A stretch of DNA of 64,000 bases from an uncultured Acidimicrobiales bacterium (GCA_958296055.1 CATQHS010000001.1:1004277-1068276); one strand, 5' to 3'. Numbered from the stretch's first letter, positions 35,073 to 43,620 are shown. Program-made: numbers and translations. Notes: generated by a model not told the origin, from the sequence alone.

Positions 35073-36500
35073 ATGACAGCCGGTCCCGCCCCCCGAGGCC
35101 CCGGCCCCTTGGACCTCGACGAGTTCCGCCGCAACGGCCACCGGATGATCGACTGGATCGCCGACTACCTGGCCAACCTGGACCAGCGCCCGGTGCGCGA
35201 ACCGGTCGAACCCGGCGAGGTGCGGGCCAAGCTGCCCGACCAGGCCCCCGAGCGGCCCGAGCCCTTCGACCAGATAGCGGCCGACCTGGATGAGATCGTG
35301 GTGCCCGGGCTGGCCCACTGGCAGCACCCGGGCTGGTTCGCCTACTTCCCGGCCATGTCGTCGCCGCCGTCGGTGCTGGGCGAGCTGGCCTCGGCCGGGC
35401 TGGGGGTGCAGGGGATGCTGTGGTCCACCGCCCCGGCCGCCACCGAGATCGAGTCCTGCGTCCTGGACTGGCTGGTGGGGGCCATGGGCCTGCCCGATGC
35501 CTGGAGGACCACCGGGGCCGGGGGCGGGGTCATCCAGTCCAGCGCCTCGGACTCCACCCACGCCGCTTTGGTGACCGCCCGGGAGCGGTGCCGACAGCGA
35601 ACGGGGGCGGCAGCCGAGTCGATGGTGGTCTACGCCTCCGGCCAGGCCCACTCGTCGATGGAGAAGGGGGCCCGGATGGCCGGGTTCGGCCACTTCCGGC
35701 CCATCGCCGCCGACGAGGCGTTCGCGGCCCGGCCCGACGACTTGGAGCGGGCCGTAGCCGAAGACCGCCGGGCCGGGCTGGCCCCGGCCTTCGTGGGCTC
35801 CACCGTGGGCACCACCGCCACCACCGCGGTGGACCCGCTGCGCCGGATGGGCGAGACGGCCCGGGCCGAGGGCATGTGGCACCACGTGGACGCGGCCTAC
35901 GCCGGGTCGGCCATGATCTGCCCCGAGATGCGAGGACATCAAGACGGGCTGGAGCTGGCCGACAGCTACACGTTCAACCCCCACAAGTGGCTGGCCACGA
36001 ACTTCGACTGCTCGGTGTTATGGGTGGCCGACCGCCGGCCGCTGGTCGAGGCCATGAGCATCACCCCCTCCTACCTGCGGGACGCGGCCTCCGAGTCGGG
36101 GCAGGTGATCGACTACCGGGACTGGCAGGCGCCGCTGGGCCGCCGGTTCCGGGCCCTGAAGCTGTGGTTCGTGCTCCGCTCCTTCGGGCTGGAGGGGCTG
36201 CGGGCCATGATCCGGACCCACGTCGGGTGGGCTCGGTCGCTGGCCGAGCGGATCGAGGCCCACCCGCGCCTGGATCTGATCGCCCCCGTCCCCTTCGCCC
36301 TGGTGTGCTTCGCCCACACCGCCGGCGACGAGGCCACCGACGCCCTAGCCGAAGCAGTCAACGCCGGCGGCCGGTCCTACGTAACCACCGCCGCCGCCGG
36401 TCGCCGCTTCATCCGAGCCGCGGTCGGCTCCACTTGGACCACCCGGGCCCACGTCGACCGGCTATGGGATGAAATCGCCGCCAACGCCGAAAGGATGTAA
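35073..36500 (+). CDS. PLP-dependent aromatic-L-amino-acid-type decarboxylase
   Basis: About 475 residues, group II decarboxylase. Evidence: the N-terminal RRNGHRMIDWIADYL, HPGWFAYFPAMSSPPSVLGE, VYASGQAHSSMEKG, HVDAAYAGSAMICPE and the PLP-binding lysine in TFNPHKWL (~residue 303). These match tryptophan/tyrosine/DOPA decarboxylases. The exact amino acid is not predictable. A TAGCCT box eight bases before the ATG may be a leaderless -10. It starts a same-strand series with the aldolase. Confidence 0.9.
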   Translation: MTAGPAPRGPGPLDLDEFRRNGHRMIDWIADYLANLDQRPVREPVEPGEVRAKLPDQAPERPEPFDQIAADLDEIVVPGLAHWQHPGWFAYFPAMSSPPSVLGELASAGLGVQGMLWSTAPAATEIESCVLDWLVGAMGLPDAWRTTGAGGGVIQSSASDSTHAALVTARERCRQRTGAAAESMVVYASGQAHSSMEKGARMAGFGHFRPIAADEAFAARPDDLERAVAEDRRAGLAPAFVGSTVGTTATTAVDPLRRMGETARAEGMWHHVDAAYAGSAMICPEMRGHQDGLELADSYTFNPHKWLATNFDCSVLWVADRRPLVEAMSITPSYLRDAASESGQVIDYRDWQAPLGRRFRALKLWFVLRSFGLEGLRAMIRTHVGWARSLAERIEAHPRLDLIAPVPFALVCFAHTAGDEATDALAEAVNAGGRSYVTTAAAGRRFIRAAVGSTWTTRAHVDRLWDEIAANAERM

Positions 36501-36503
36501 GCA

Positions 36504-37289
36504 ATGCGCAACAATCCGATGCGGGAGCGCTGGGCCGCGGGCGAGCCCGCCCTAGGGGCCTGGCTGGCCATACCCAGTTCGTTCTCGGCCGAGATCGTGG
36601 CCCGGGCCGACTTCGACTACGTGTGCGTCGACACCCAGCACGGGCTGAACGACTACAGCGACACCTGGCAGATGCTCCAGGCCGTCAACCTGGGCTCAGC
36701 CACCCCGGTGGTGCGGGTCCCGTGGAACGAGCCGGGCGTCATCGGCAAGAGCCTCGACGCCGGGGCCCGGGCGGTGATCATCCCCATGGTCAACACCGCC
36801 GAACAGGCCGCGGCCGCGGTGCGGGCCTGCCGGTATGCCCCCGACGGGTCCCGCAGCTTCGGGCCGTCCCGGGTCACCCGCCAGGAGGGGGCCGACTACT
36901 TCGAGCACGCCAACGCCGACGTGGCCGTGATCCCCATGGTCGAGACGGCCGAGGCGGTGGGCAACCTCGACCAGATCCTGTCGGTGCCGGGGGTGGACGC
37001 CATCTACGTCGGCCCCTCGGACCTGTCGGTGAGCTTGGGCCTGCCGCCGGCCAACAACGACGGGGTGCCTGCCTTCGACGAGGCCTACGCCGCCATCTTG
37101 GCCGCCTGCCGCCGCCACTCGGTGGTGCCCGGCTGCCACACCGTCGCCTCGCTGGGCCCCAAGCGGGTGGAGCAGGGGTTCGGCATGATCACCGTCACCG
37201 CCGATACCGTGGCCCTCACCCGGGGCCTCAGCGAGGACTTGGCCGCGGTCCGGGGGGCGGCCGCCGCTGGCTCGGGCTCGATGTACTAG
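36504..37289 (+). CDS. HpcH/HpaI aldolase family protein
   Basis: About 261 residues. It carries the class II 2-keto-3-deoxy-aldolase pattern: GAWLAIPSSFSAEIVARADFDYVCVDTQHG, RVPWNEPGVIGKSLDAGARAVIIPMV, and VIPMVETAEAVGNLDQIL with IYVGPSDLSVSLG. Metal ligands are expected at the Glu of VETAEA and the Asp of GPSDL. It cleaves a 2-keto acid or an acyl-CoA analogue; the substrate is unknown. It begins four bases after the decarboxylase stop. Confidence 0.9.
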   Translation: MRNNPMRERWAAGEPALGAWLAIPSSFSAEIVARADFDYVCVDTQHGLNDYSDTWQMLQAVNLGSATPVVRVPWNEPGVIGKSLDAGARAVIIPMVNTAEQAAAAVRACRYAPDGSRSFGPSRVTRQEGADYFEHANADVAVIPMVETAEAVGNLDQILSVPGVDAIYVGPSDLSVSLGLPPANNDGVPAFDEAYAAILAACRRHSVVPGCHTVASLGPKRVEQGFGMITVTADTVALTRGLSEDLAAVRGAAAAGSGSMY

Positions 37290-37293
37290 CTCC

Positions 37294-37312
37294 GGGAGAC
37301 GGGAGACGGGAG
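37294..37312 (+). repeat. Tandem 7-bp repeat forming the Shine-Dalgarno region
   Basis: GGGAGAC occurs twice followed by GGGAG, just before the ATG at 37320 of the acyl-CoA dehydrogenase. Confidence 0.85.
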
Positions 37313-37319
37313 CCGCATC

Positions 37320-38543
37320 ATGGACTTCGAGTTCTCCGAGGACCAGATGGCCTTCGCGGCCGAGGTGGAGGACTTCCTCGACGCCCGCCCCGACCCCGAC
37401 GTCTTCGACCCCACCCGGGAGAACATGGCCCAGGTGGTGGACACCCCGGCCCGGCGGGCCTTCATGAGGGAGCTGGGCCGGCGGGGGTGGCTGGGACTCA
37501 CCTGGCCCGCCGAGTACGGCGGCGACGACGGCGAGGGCGTCTACGAGTACATCCTCAACGAGGCGCTGGCCGAGCGGGGCGGGCCCCAGATCGGCAAGGG
37601 GGTGGGCATCATCGGCAAGACCCTGATCGCCCACGGGTCCGACAAGCTCAAGGCGGAGTTCCTGCCCAAGATCCTCGACAACGAGGTGGAGTTCGCCATC
37701 GGCTACTCCGAGCCCGAGGCCGGCTCCGACGCCGCCGCCATGCGGCTGCGGGCCGAGCGCCACACCCGGTCCGACGGGGCGACCGGGTGGCTGCTCAACG
37801 GTCAGAAGACTTGGACCACCTCCGCTCACTTCGCCGAGTGGTACTGGGTGGGGGCCCGCACCGACCCGTCCACCAAGCACATGGGCATCACCTTGATGCT
37901 GGTCCCCCTCGACCAGGAGGGGATCACGGTCAGGGGCATCTGGACCATGGGCGACGAGCGCACCAACGACGTGTTCTTCGACGACGTGTTCGTCTCCGAC
38001 GACTACGTGGTGGGCGAGGTGAACCACGGGTTCCGCTACATCAGCCAGGCCCTGGACCTGGAGCGCTTCACCATGTTCGCCCTCTCCCCCATCCGCCGAC
38101 GGCTCGATCTGCTCACCGCCTACGTCCGGGGCGCCGAGCGCGACGGCGAGCCCCTCCGGGACGACCCCCGCATCCGGTCCCGGCTGGCCAACCTGCACGC
38201 CGAGGCCGAGGCGGCCCGGGGGCTGGGGCTGAAGTTCGTGGCCGAGTCCATGAAGGTGGAGGAGGCGGCCCGCCGGGGCGCGGAGGGCTTCCAGCCCCCG
38301 ACGGTGGCCGCCTCGGAGTACAAGCTGTTCGCCACCGAGTTGTCCAAGCGGCTGGCCGACGCGGCCATGGACATCGCCGGTCCCGGGTCCCAGCTCCGGG
38401 TCCACACCGACGAGGCCCCCATGCGGGGCCGGTCGGAGTCGACCTACCGCTACACCGTGCTGGACACCATCGGCGGCGGGTCCTCAGAGATCCAGAAGAA
38501 CATCATCGCCCGGCGGGGCCTCGGCCTTCCCAAGAACTTCTGA
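37320..38543 (+). CDS. Acyl-CoA dehydrogenase family protein
   Basis: About 407 residues. Hallmarks are MDFEFSEDQMAFAAEVEDFL, GLTWPAEYGG, the FAD-contact region IGYSEPEAGSD, and the C-terminal DTIGGGSSEIQKNIIARRGLGLP. It oxidises an acyl-CoA at the alpha-beta position using FAD and passes electrons to ETF. It is followed directly by a CoA-transferase, two MaoC-type genes and another dehydrogenase, so it probably works in one acid-degradation pathway. The acyl substrate is unknown. Confidence 0.92.
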   Translation: MDFEFSEDQMAFAAEVEDFLDARPDPDVFDPTRENMAQVVDTPARRAFMRELGRRGWLGLTWPAEYGGDDGEGVYEYILNEALAERGGPQIGKGVGIIGKTLIAHGSDKLKAEFLPKILDNEVEFAIGYSEPEAGSDAAAMRLRAERHTRSDGATGWLLNGQKTWTTSAHFAEWYWVGARTDPSTKHMGITLMLVPLDQEGITVRGIWTMGDERTNDVFFDDVFVSDDYVVGEVNHGFRYISQALDLERFTMFALSPIRRRLDLLTAYVRGAERDGEPLRDDPRIRSRLANLHAEAEAARGLGLKFVAESMKVEEAARRGAEGFQPPTVAASEYKLFATELSKRLADAAMDIAGPGSQLRVHTDEAPMRGRSESTYRYTVLDTIGGGSSEIQKNIIARRGLGLPKNF

Positions 38544-38554
38544 CCGGGCCGGAT

Positions 38555-38657
38555 GTGACCGCCGACGCTGAAGCCTTAGGCGGGGGCGAGGACGGGGGCG
38601 CCTTGGGCGGGGGACCCGACGTGACCGCCGACGCTGACGGGGGCGCCCTGGGCGGGG
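38555..38657. repeat. Duplicated start region of the CoA-transferase gene
   Basis: GTGACCGCCGACGCTGA occurs at 38555 and 38621, and a GACGGGGGCGCC(T/C)TGGGCG block at 38591 and 38636. The repeats begin 12 bases after the acyl-CoA dehydrogenase stop and give two possible GTG starts. Confidence 0.85.
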
Positions 38658-39799
38658 TCCGGGTGCTGGATCTGGCCTCGGTGGGGCCGGGGGCCCGGGC
38701 CACCCGGGTGCTGGCCGACTACGGCGCCGAGGTGATCAAGGTCGGCCCCGCCCCCCGCCGGGACGGCGCGGTGATCGCCCCCCCGTTCTGGGCCTACGGC
38801 GGGCATCGGCTCATGCGCCGGGCCAGGATCGACCTCAAGGCCGAGGCCGGACGGGAGGCGTTTTTGGCCCTGGCCGCCGGCGCCGACGTCGTGGTGGAGA
38901 GCTTCCGGCCGGGGGTGGCCGACCGGCTCGGCATCGGCTGGGCCCATGTGTCGGCGGTCAACCAGCGGGTCGTCTACTGCTCCACCAGCGGCTACGGCCA
39001 GACCGGGCCCCGCCGGGGCTGGGCCGGCCACGACCTCAACTACCTGGCCGCCTCGGGCTACCTGCACTGCAGCGGCCGCCGGCCCGGCGGGGTCCCGGCC
39101 CTGCCCGGCGCCACCGTGGCCGACGCGGCCGCGGGGGGCCTGCACGCGGCCATGGCGGTGATGGCCGCCCTGCTGCGGCGGGAGCGCACCGGCGCCGGGG
39201 CCTGCCTCGACGTGTCGGTGGCCGACGGGGCCTTCGGGCTCATGGCCCTGTTCGTCGACGAGCACCTGGCCACCGGGGTCGAGCCCGGCCCCGGCCACTA
39301 CGTCCTCACCGGCCGCTATGCCTGCTACGACGTCTACGCCTGCGCCGACGGCCGGCACCTGGCGGTGGGGGCCATCGAGGCGGTCTTCTGGCGCAACCTG
39401 TGCCGGGCCCTGGGCCTGGAGCGCTACGCCGAGGCCCAGACCGACGACGACCGCCAGGACGAGATCCGGGCGGCGGTGGCGGCCCGGCTGGCCGAGCGGG
39501 ACCGGGACGACTGGGTGGCGGAGCTGGGGCCGGCCGACTGCTGCGTGGCCCCGGTCAACACCGTGGCCGAGGCGGTGAGCGACGAGCAGTACCGGGCCCG
39601 GGGGCTGGTGGTCTCCGCCGAGCACCCGGTCCGGGGGTCCTTCCGCCAGACCGGGCCGGTGTGGGCCGGGACCCTGGCCCCCGACGGTCCCTATGAGGTG
39701 GCCGACGAGGAGGCCACCGACACCGCCGAGCTGCTGTTGGCCGCCGGATACGACCAGGGCCGGGTGGCCGAGCTGGAATCGGCCGGGGTGATCGCCTGA
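38555..39799 (+). CDS. CaiB/BaiF-type (family III) CoA-transferase, second copy
   Basis: About 414 residues from the GTG at 38555; a second in-frame GTG at 38621 lies in a duplicated start region, and the true start may be either. Family features: GVRVLDLASVGPGARATRVLADYGAEVIKVG, VVVESFRPGVADRLGIGW and YCSTSGYGQTGPRRGW. A GPDVTADA...GGALGG block is repeated at the N-terminus, outside the conserved fold. The 1058-aa track ORF upstream is a shadow. It shares a TGATG overlap with the next gene. Confidence 0.88.
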   Translation: MTADAEALGGGEDGGALGGGPDVTADADGGALGGVRVLDLASVGPGARATRVLADYGAEVIKVGPAPRRDGAVIAPPFWAYGGHRLMRRARIDLKAEAGREAFLALAAGADVVVESFRPGVADRLGIGWAHVSAVNQRVVYCSTSGYGQTGPRRGWAGHDLNYLAASGYLHCSGRRPGGVPALPGATVADAAAGGLHAAMAVMAALLRRERTGAGACLDVSVADGAFGLMALFVDEHLATGVEPGPGHYVLTGRYACYDVYACADGRHLAVGAIEAVFWRNLCRALGLERYAEAQTDDDRQDEIRAAVAARLAERDRDDWVAELGPADCCVAPVNTVAEAVSDEQYRARGLVVSAEHPVRGSFRQTGPVWAGTLAPDGPYEVADEEATDTAELLLAAGYDQGRVAELESAGVIA

Positions 39800-40398
39800 T
39801 GGCCCCCGACCCCGTCGGCAAGCTCCCTGGGGGCGGGGCGGCCACCGAAGACCTGCCCGCCGAGGCGGCCTCCGACGAGCTGCCTGTGGAGGTGGCCGAG
39901 ATGATCGGGCGGCCCTGCTATCCGGCCACCGCCGACTTCGCCGCCGAGTCGGGCTACGGCTGGAACACCCTGGCCGCCACCGAGAACCCCAACCCGCTGT
40001 ACTGGGACCGGGCGGTGGCCGACGAACTGGCCGGGGGGCCGCTGATGCCGCTGGCCACCCTGTCGCTGTGGATGCGGCCCCATCGGTGGTCGCCGGGGTC
40101 CGACGGCGAGCAAGTGGCGATGCAGGTCCACTTCGACCTCAAGGAGCGCCTGGGCCTGCCCGAGGCCATCATGACCGACAACGCCCTGGTGTTTCACGAG
40201 CCGGTCCGGCCCGGCGATGTGATCAGCCATCATCAGGTCCTGCGGTCGGTGAGCGGCGTCAAGACCACCAGCCTGGGCGCCGGGCGCTTCTGGGTGATCG
40301 ACGTGGAGTACCGCAACCAGCGGGGCGAGCTGGTGGGGGTGGAGTCCTACACCGGTTTCGGCTACCGCCGCCCCACCCCGGACGGGGACCGGCCGTGA
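39799..40398 (+). CDS. MaoC-like (FAS1-type) dehydratase N-terminal domain protein
   Basis: About 199 residues. The hot-dog fold of the MaoC_dehydrat_N type is suggested by IGRPCYPATADFAAESGYGWNTLAATENPNPLYWD, with VFHEPVRPGDVISHH and VIDVEYRNQRGELVG. Such proteins often pair with a second MaoC gene to make a two-subunit enoyl-CoA hydratase, and one follows here. Its ATG overlaps the CoA-transferase stop by one base. Confidence 0.83.
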   Translation: MAPDPVGKLPGGGAATEDLPAEAASDELPVEVAEMIGRPCYPATADFAAESGYGWNTLAATENPNPLYWDRAVADELAGGPLMPLATLSLWMRPHRWSPGSDGEQVAMQVHFDLKERLGLPEAIMTDNALVFHEPVRPGDVISHHQVLRSVSGVKTTSLGAGRFWVIDVEYRNQRGELVGVESYTGFGYRRPTPDGDRP

Positions 40399-40473
40399 CC
40401 GCCGCCGGCCGCCTCGCCTTCGGTCCTCGGCCAGTCCAGGGCGAGCCGTGACCGCCGCCGGCCTCGCCTTCGG
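40392..40473. repeat. Direct repeat over the MaoC-MaoC junction
   Basis: GCCGTGACCGCCGCCGGC(CGC)CTCGCCTTCGG occurs at 40392-40423 and 40445-40473. The first copy contains the stop of the first gene overlapping a GTG (GTGA); the second supplies the GTG used by the second gene. A GTGA overlap seems to have been duplicated apart. Confidence 0.9.
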
Positions 40474-40927
40474 CCGGGTGGCGGTAGGCGACGCCCTGCC
40501 CCCCCTGGCCTGCGACGTGACCGCCACCACCGTGGTTCTGGGGGCGCTGGCCAGCCGGGACTGGCGGCCCATGCACCACGACCACCGTTTCGCGGTCGAG
40601 CGCAGCGGCACCCGGGACATCTTCTTGAACACCCCCAACCAGGCCGCCTGGTTCGAGCGGTTCGTCACCGACTGGACCGGCCCCCGGGGCCGGATCGGCC
40701 GCATGGCCTTCCGGATGCGCAAGCCGGTCTGCCCCGGCGACCGCATGGTGATCTCGGGTTCGGTGACCGGCCTGGAGACCGACGCCACCGGGTGCGGCTG
40801 GGCCAAGGTGGACTTGGCCCTGACCGTGGGCGAGGTGACCTGCTCCACCGGCTCGGTGAGGGTGGCGCTGCCCGCGGACGGCAGCGACAATCCCTGGGCC
40901 CGCCGCGGCGACGACTGGAAGCCATGA
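40448..40927 (+). CDS. MaoC-like dehydratase
   Basis: About 159 residues from a GTG. The hot-dog fold active-site region reads ASRDWRPMHHDHRFAV, with the Asp and His of R-specific enoyl-CoA hydratases, followed by VCPGDRMVISGSVTGLE. It probably forms a heteromeric hydratase with the gene upstream. The acyl chain preferred is unknown. Confidence 0.85.
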   Translation: MTAAGLAFGRVAVGDALPPLACDVTATTVVLGALASRDWRPMHHDHRFAVERSGTRDIFLNTPNQAAWFERFVTDWTGPRGRIGRMAFRMRKPVCPGDRMVISGSVTGLETDATGCGWAKVDLALTVGEVTCSTGSVRVALPADGSDNPWARRGDDWKP

Positions 40928-40979
40928 GATCGGACCGGACGGGCGCCACCCGTCCCCTCCACCGGGAGCACCTACCGCC

Positions 40980-42260
40980 ATGCTAAACCTCGACTTCACC
41001 CCCGAACAGGACATGCTGCGAGACGCGGTTCGGGGCCTGTGCGGGCGGCTGTCACCCCTGGAGCGGGTCCGGGAGCTGGAGGACGACCCCGACGGCATCG
41101 CCCGGGAGTTGTGGGACCAGCTCGGCCAGCTCGGCCTGTGCGGCTTGATGGTCCCCGAGTCGCTCGGCGGGTCGGAGATGAGCCTGATCGACGGGGTGGT
41201 GGTGTACGAGGAGCTGGGCCGGGCCCTGGCCCCGGTCCCCCATTTCGTGAGCTGCGTGCTGTCGGCCGCCGCCATCGTCGCGGCCGGCGGCGGCGGCCCG
41301 GCCAGCAACGGCCCGGCCAGCGGCGGCCCGGCCAACGACGGCCCGACCAGCGGCGGCCCGGCCAACGACGGCCCGACCAGCGGCGGCCCGCCGGAGGGGC
41401 CGGCCGCGGATCTGCTGGCCGAGATCGCCTCGGGCGCGGCCATCGTCACCCCGGCCTGGCTGGAACCCCAGGGCGGCTTCGGTCCCAAAGGGGTGCGCCT
41501 GACCACCGCCGCCAGCGGCGCCCACGGGGGGTTCAGGCTGGACGGGGTGAAGGCGCACGTGGCGTTCGCGGCCGCGGCCGACTGGCTGCTGGTGCTGGCC
41601 CGCACCGGCCCGGCACCCGCCGAGGTGGACCTGTTCTTAGTGCCCGCCAGCGCCGACGGGCTGACCATGGAGCAGCGCCTGTCGATCGCCTCCGATGCCC
41701 AGTACCTGGTCTCCTTCGACGAGGTGGCGGTGCCGGCGGAGTCCCGGCTGGGGGCGGCGGGCGCCGGTTGGGGGATCTGGGAGAAGGCCATGGCCGCTGG
41801 GGCGGTGTTGGCCGCGGCCCAGGCGGTGGGCGGGGCCGAGCACGCCTTGGAGATCACCGCCGAGTACACCCGGAACCGCCGCCAGTTCGGCAAGGCCCTG
41901 GCCGAGTTCCAGGCCATCTCCCACTACCTGGCCGACGCCCGCACCAACCTGGACGGAGCCCGGATACTGGTCCACGAGGCGGCCTGGGCCCATTCGACCG
42001 GCCGCGACACCGACCGCCTAGCCCCGATGGCCAAGCTGTTCGCCTGCCGGGTGTTCCGCGACATCACCGCCATGGCCCAGCAGGTCTTCGGCGGCGTCGG
42101 CTTCACCGTCGACTACGACATCCAGCTCTACTTCCGCCGGGCCAAGCAGCTCCAGTTGAGCTGGTGGGACACCGCCGCCTGCGAAGACAAGATCGCCGAC
42201 GCCGTCCTCGGCCCCGTCGAGCCCCCCCAAGCAACTTCCCTGGCTGCCGACGGCTCTTGA
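40980..42260 (+). CDS. Acyl-CoA dehydrogenase family protein with repeat insert
   Basis: About 426 residues. N-terminal helices (LDFTPEQDMLRDAVRGLCG), GLMVPESLGGSEMSLIDGVVVYEELG, and the C-terminal YTRNRRQFGKALAEFQAISHYLADA, RDITAMAQQVFGGVGFTVDYDIQLYFRRA. Residues ~102-140 are an unusual Gly/Pro/Ala/Asn insert made of short tandem repeats. It is the last gene of the acyl-CoA cluster, and two dehydrogenases bracket the hydratase pair, suggesting consecutive oxidation steps or a heteromeric enzyme. Confidence 0.88.
   Translation: MLNLDFTPEQDMLRDAVRGLCGRLSPLERVRELEDDPDGIARELWDQLGQLGLCGLMVPESLGGSEMSLIDGVVVYEELGRALAPVPHFVSCVLSAAAIVAAGGGGPASNGPASGGPANDGPTSGGPANDGPTSGGPPEGPAADLLAEIASGAAIVTPAWLEPQGGFGPKGVRLTTAASGAHGGFRLDGVKAHVAFAAAADWLLVLARTGPAPAEVDLFLVPASADGLTMEQRLSIASDAQYLVSFDEVAVPAESRLGAAGAGWGIWEKAMAAGAVLAAAQAVGGAEHALEITAEYTRNRRQFGKALAEFQAISHYLADARTNLDGARILVHEAAWAHSTGRDTDRLAPMAKLFACRVFRDITAMAQQVFGGVGFTVDYDIQLYFRRAKQLQLSWWDTAACEDKIADAVLGPVEPPQATSLAADGS
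41286..41399. repeat. In-frame minisatellite in the dehydrogenase gene
   Basis: Tandem units of about 30 bp with core GGCCCGACCAGCGGCGGCCC and sister unit GGCCCGGCCAACGACGGCCC encode repeats of GPTSGGPAND. Confidence 0.85.
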
Positions 42261-42263
42261 CAT

Positions 42264-42301
42264 CCAAAACGTTATGAAACAGTATTATAATTGGGTTTTG
42301 G
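42264..42301 (+). promoter_or_regulatory. AT-rich promoter with flanking inverted repeat
   Basis: CCAAAAC (42264-42270) and GTTTTGG (42295-42301) form a 7-bp inverted repeat around TATAAT (42286-42291). A TTGACA lies at 42257-42262, but at 23 bp its spacing is too long for a usual pair. The repeat could be an operator. Confidence 0.4.
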
Positions 42302-42316
42302 CTAGAGAGGAGGACC

Positions 42317-42553
42317 ATGCTCTGTATCGGTGGAGGTAGAAAGTCCGGCCGCATCCCTTGGAAAAGGGTAGCACAGACGTTCACATTGCTCCCCGCTTTT
42401 CCTCGTAGTTCGTCCTCTTTGAGTTCCGAGGAAGCGCTGGCCAAGGACTGGGAAGTCATAATGAACGACATGGCTATCGTGATGGGTGACCTAGCCGTTG
42501 CATGGCAAGTATTCGAAAGAGAACTTGATGCAGAACAACCAAGAGCCAAGTGA
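42317..42553 (+). CDS. Small hypothetical protein
   Basis: About 78 residues. The ATG has a strong GAGGAGG three bases upstream and a promoter-like region before it. The sequence is not recognised: a basic N-terminus (GGGRKSGRIPWKRVAQTFT) and an acidic C-terminal helix (WEVIMNDMAIVMGDLAVAWQ). It overlaps the DUF2335 gene start by 26 bases. Lower GC than the flanks fits an acquired island. Confidence 0.45.
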   Translation: MLCIGGGRKSGRIPWKRVAQTFTLLPAFPRSSSSLSSEEALAKDWEVIMNDMAIVMGDLAVAWQVFERELDAEQPRAK

Positions 42554-42983
42554 TCTAGACGAGGCCCAACAGTCAGAATCCGAACAATCCCCTATCGTCC
42601 GCGATCCAGATTCTGATAGCCCAACTGACCTGCCCGACAGTTACACGACTCAACAGATCCAGCTCTCCTATAGAGGTCCCGTTCCAGATCCGATAACATT
42701 GAGAGCCTATCAGGAACTGTACCCGAAAGCAGCAGAGCAGATATTTAATCTACATAATCGACAAGCTGAGCACAGAATGGAGTTAGACCGTGAAGAATTC
42801 AGGGCAACATTTCGCGGTCAGTGGATGGCTTTTTGTCTCGGCATAGGTGGTCTAATTGTAGCGTTGGTGCTCGCCCTCAATGACAATGGCGGGTGGGCTA
42901 CGGGAATGGCATTGGGTTCCACCGCGATCTTGGCGGGTTTGTTCATCACCAGCCGCTTGAATCAAGACCGCTCCGCAGAGTAA
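42528..42983 (+). CDS. DUF2335-like membrane protein
   Basis: About 151 residues from the ATG at 42528; the track start at 42498 is less likely. The core YRGPVPDPITLRAYQELYPKAAEQIFNL is the DUF2335 pattern, followed by a charged helix (HRMELDREEFRATFRGQW) and two membrane segments (AFCLGIGGLIVALVLAL and GMALGSTAILAGLFITS). DUF2335 proteins often occur on plasmids and phage-like islands; the function is unknown. It is visibly AT-richer than surrounding genes. Confidence 0.72.
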   Translation: MQNNQEPSDLDEAQQSESEQSPIVRDPDSDSPTDLPDSYTTQQIQLSYRGPVPDPITLRAYQELYPKAAEQIFNLHNRQAEHRMELDREEFRATFRGQWMAFCLGIGGLIVALVLALNDNGGWATGMALGSTAILAGLFITSRLNQDRSAE

Positions 42984-43045
42984 TTCGACCCAGCGGGCAG
43001 TAGACCCCCGCGCGGTTACGCGAGCTGACCTAGCATCCCGGCGCG

Positions 43046-43330
43046 ATGTGCGAGTTCCTGCCCGAGCGGGATTCCATCGGGTGGTCGGCCCCGGAGGGCT
43101 TCCGGCGTCGCTCGCTCCAAAACATGCCGAGCGACGTGCATCGGACCCTGAAACGGCGGGCCGGCGGCGCGGGCCAGTCGCTGCAGGAGTACCTGCTGAA
43201 TCTGTTGTGCATCCAAGCCCGATCAGCGACGGTAGAGGAGGTGCTGCAGCGAGCGGCAGGGCGAACCGGAAGCACCTTCAGCCCGGAGGAAGCAGTGGCG
43301 GCGGTGCGGGCTGAACGCGATTCCCGGTGA
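43046..43330 (+). CDS. VapB/FitA-like antitoxin fused to methyltransferase leader
   Basis: About 94 residues. The first ~19 ([19 protein letters not shown]) come from the duplicated methyltransferase start. A one-base difference then shifts the frame into SLQNMPSDVHRTLKRRAGG, the ribbon-helix-helix of VapB/FitA-type antitoxins, followed by SLQEYLLNLLC. The normal antitoxin N-terminus seems replaced. The downstream VapC-like frame overlaps it as GTGA, but that toxin is broken. Confidence 0.65.
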   Translation: MCEFLPERDSIGWSAPEGFRRRSLQNMPSDVHRTLKRRAGGAGQSLQEYLLNLLCIQARSATVEEVLQRAAGRTGSTFSPEEAVAAVRAERDSR

Positions 43331-43620
43331 TCGTCACCGACGCCAGCGTCGTGGTGCTGGCTCTGATCTCTCCGGCGAACGCCGTCCCTCATGCACTCCG
43401 GCCAGCGGATTCTGTCACCGAGTCGGCCGCCGCCGCGCCGGTTACGGCTCCCGTGCCACCTGGAGGTGGTCGAGCGCCCGGCCGCAGACCCTACAGGTCG
43501 CCGCCGCCGCGCCGGTCACGGCTTCCGTGCCACTCCCCGGCTTGGCCCTCGACGATGGCTCGCCGTCGGACAGGGGGTCTTCCCAATCCTCCCAGGGCAA
43601 CCGGTAATCGGACGGTTTGA
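43327..43620 (+). pseudogene. Truncated VapC-like PIN toxin
   Basis: The GTG at 43327 overlaps the antitoxin stop. MIVTDASVVVLALI is the PIN-domain start with its first acidic residue. After about 30 codons the sequence turns into low-complexity Pro/Arg-rich reading frame with no further PIN motifs, so the toxin is truncated and inactive. Confidence 0.6.
43427..43533. repeat. 33-bp direct repeat downstream of the VapC remnant
   Basis: CCGCCGCCGCGCCGG(T/C)(T/C)ACGGC-type sequence occurs at 43427-43459 and 43501-43533, a period of 74. On the minus strand each copy ends a possible frame with ...VAR(E/K)P and a stop. Confidence 0.85.

Noticed and set aside
36623-39799. 1058-aa plus-strand ORF
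   Set aside because: Its first ~640 codons are a shadow of the aldolase and acyl-CoA dehydrogenase in another frame, with Arg/Pro-rich nonsense. Only the part after 38555 is a real gene.
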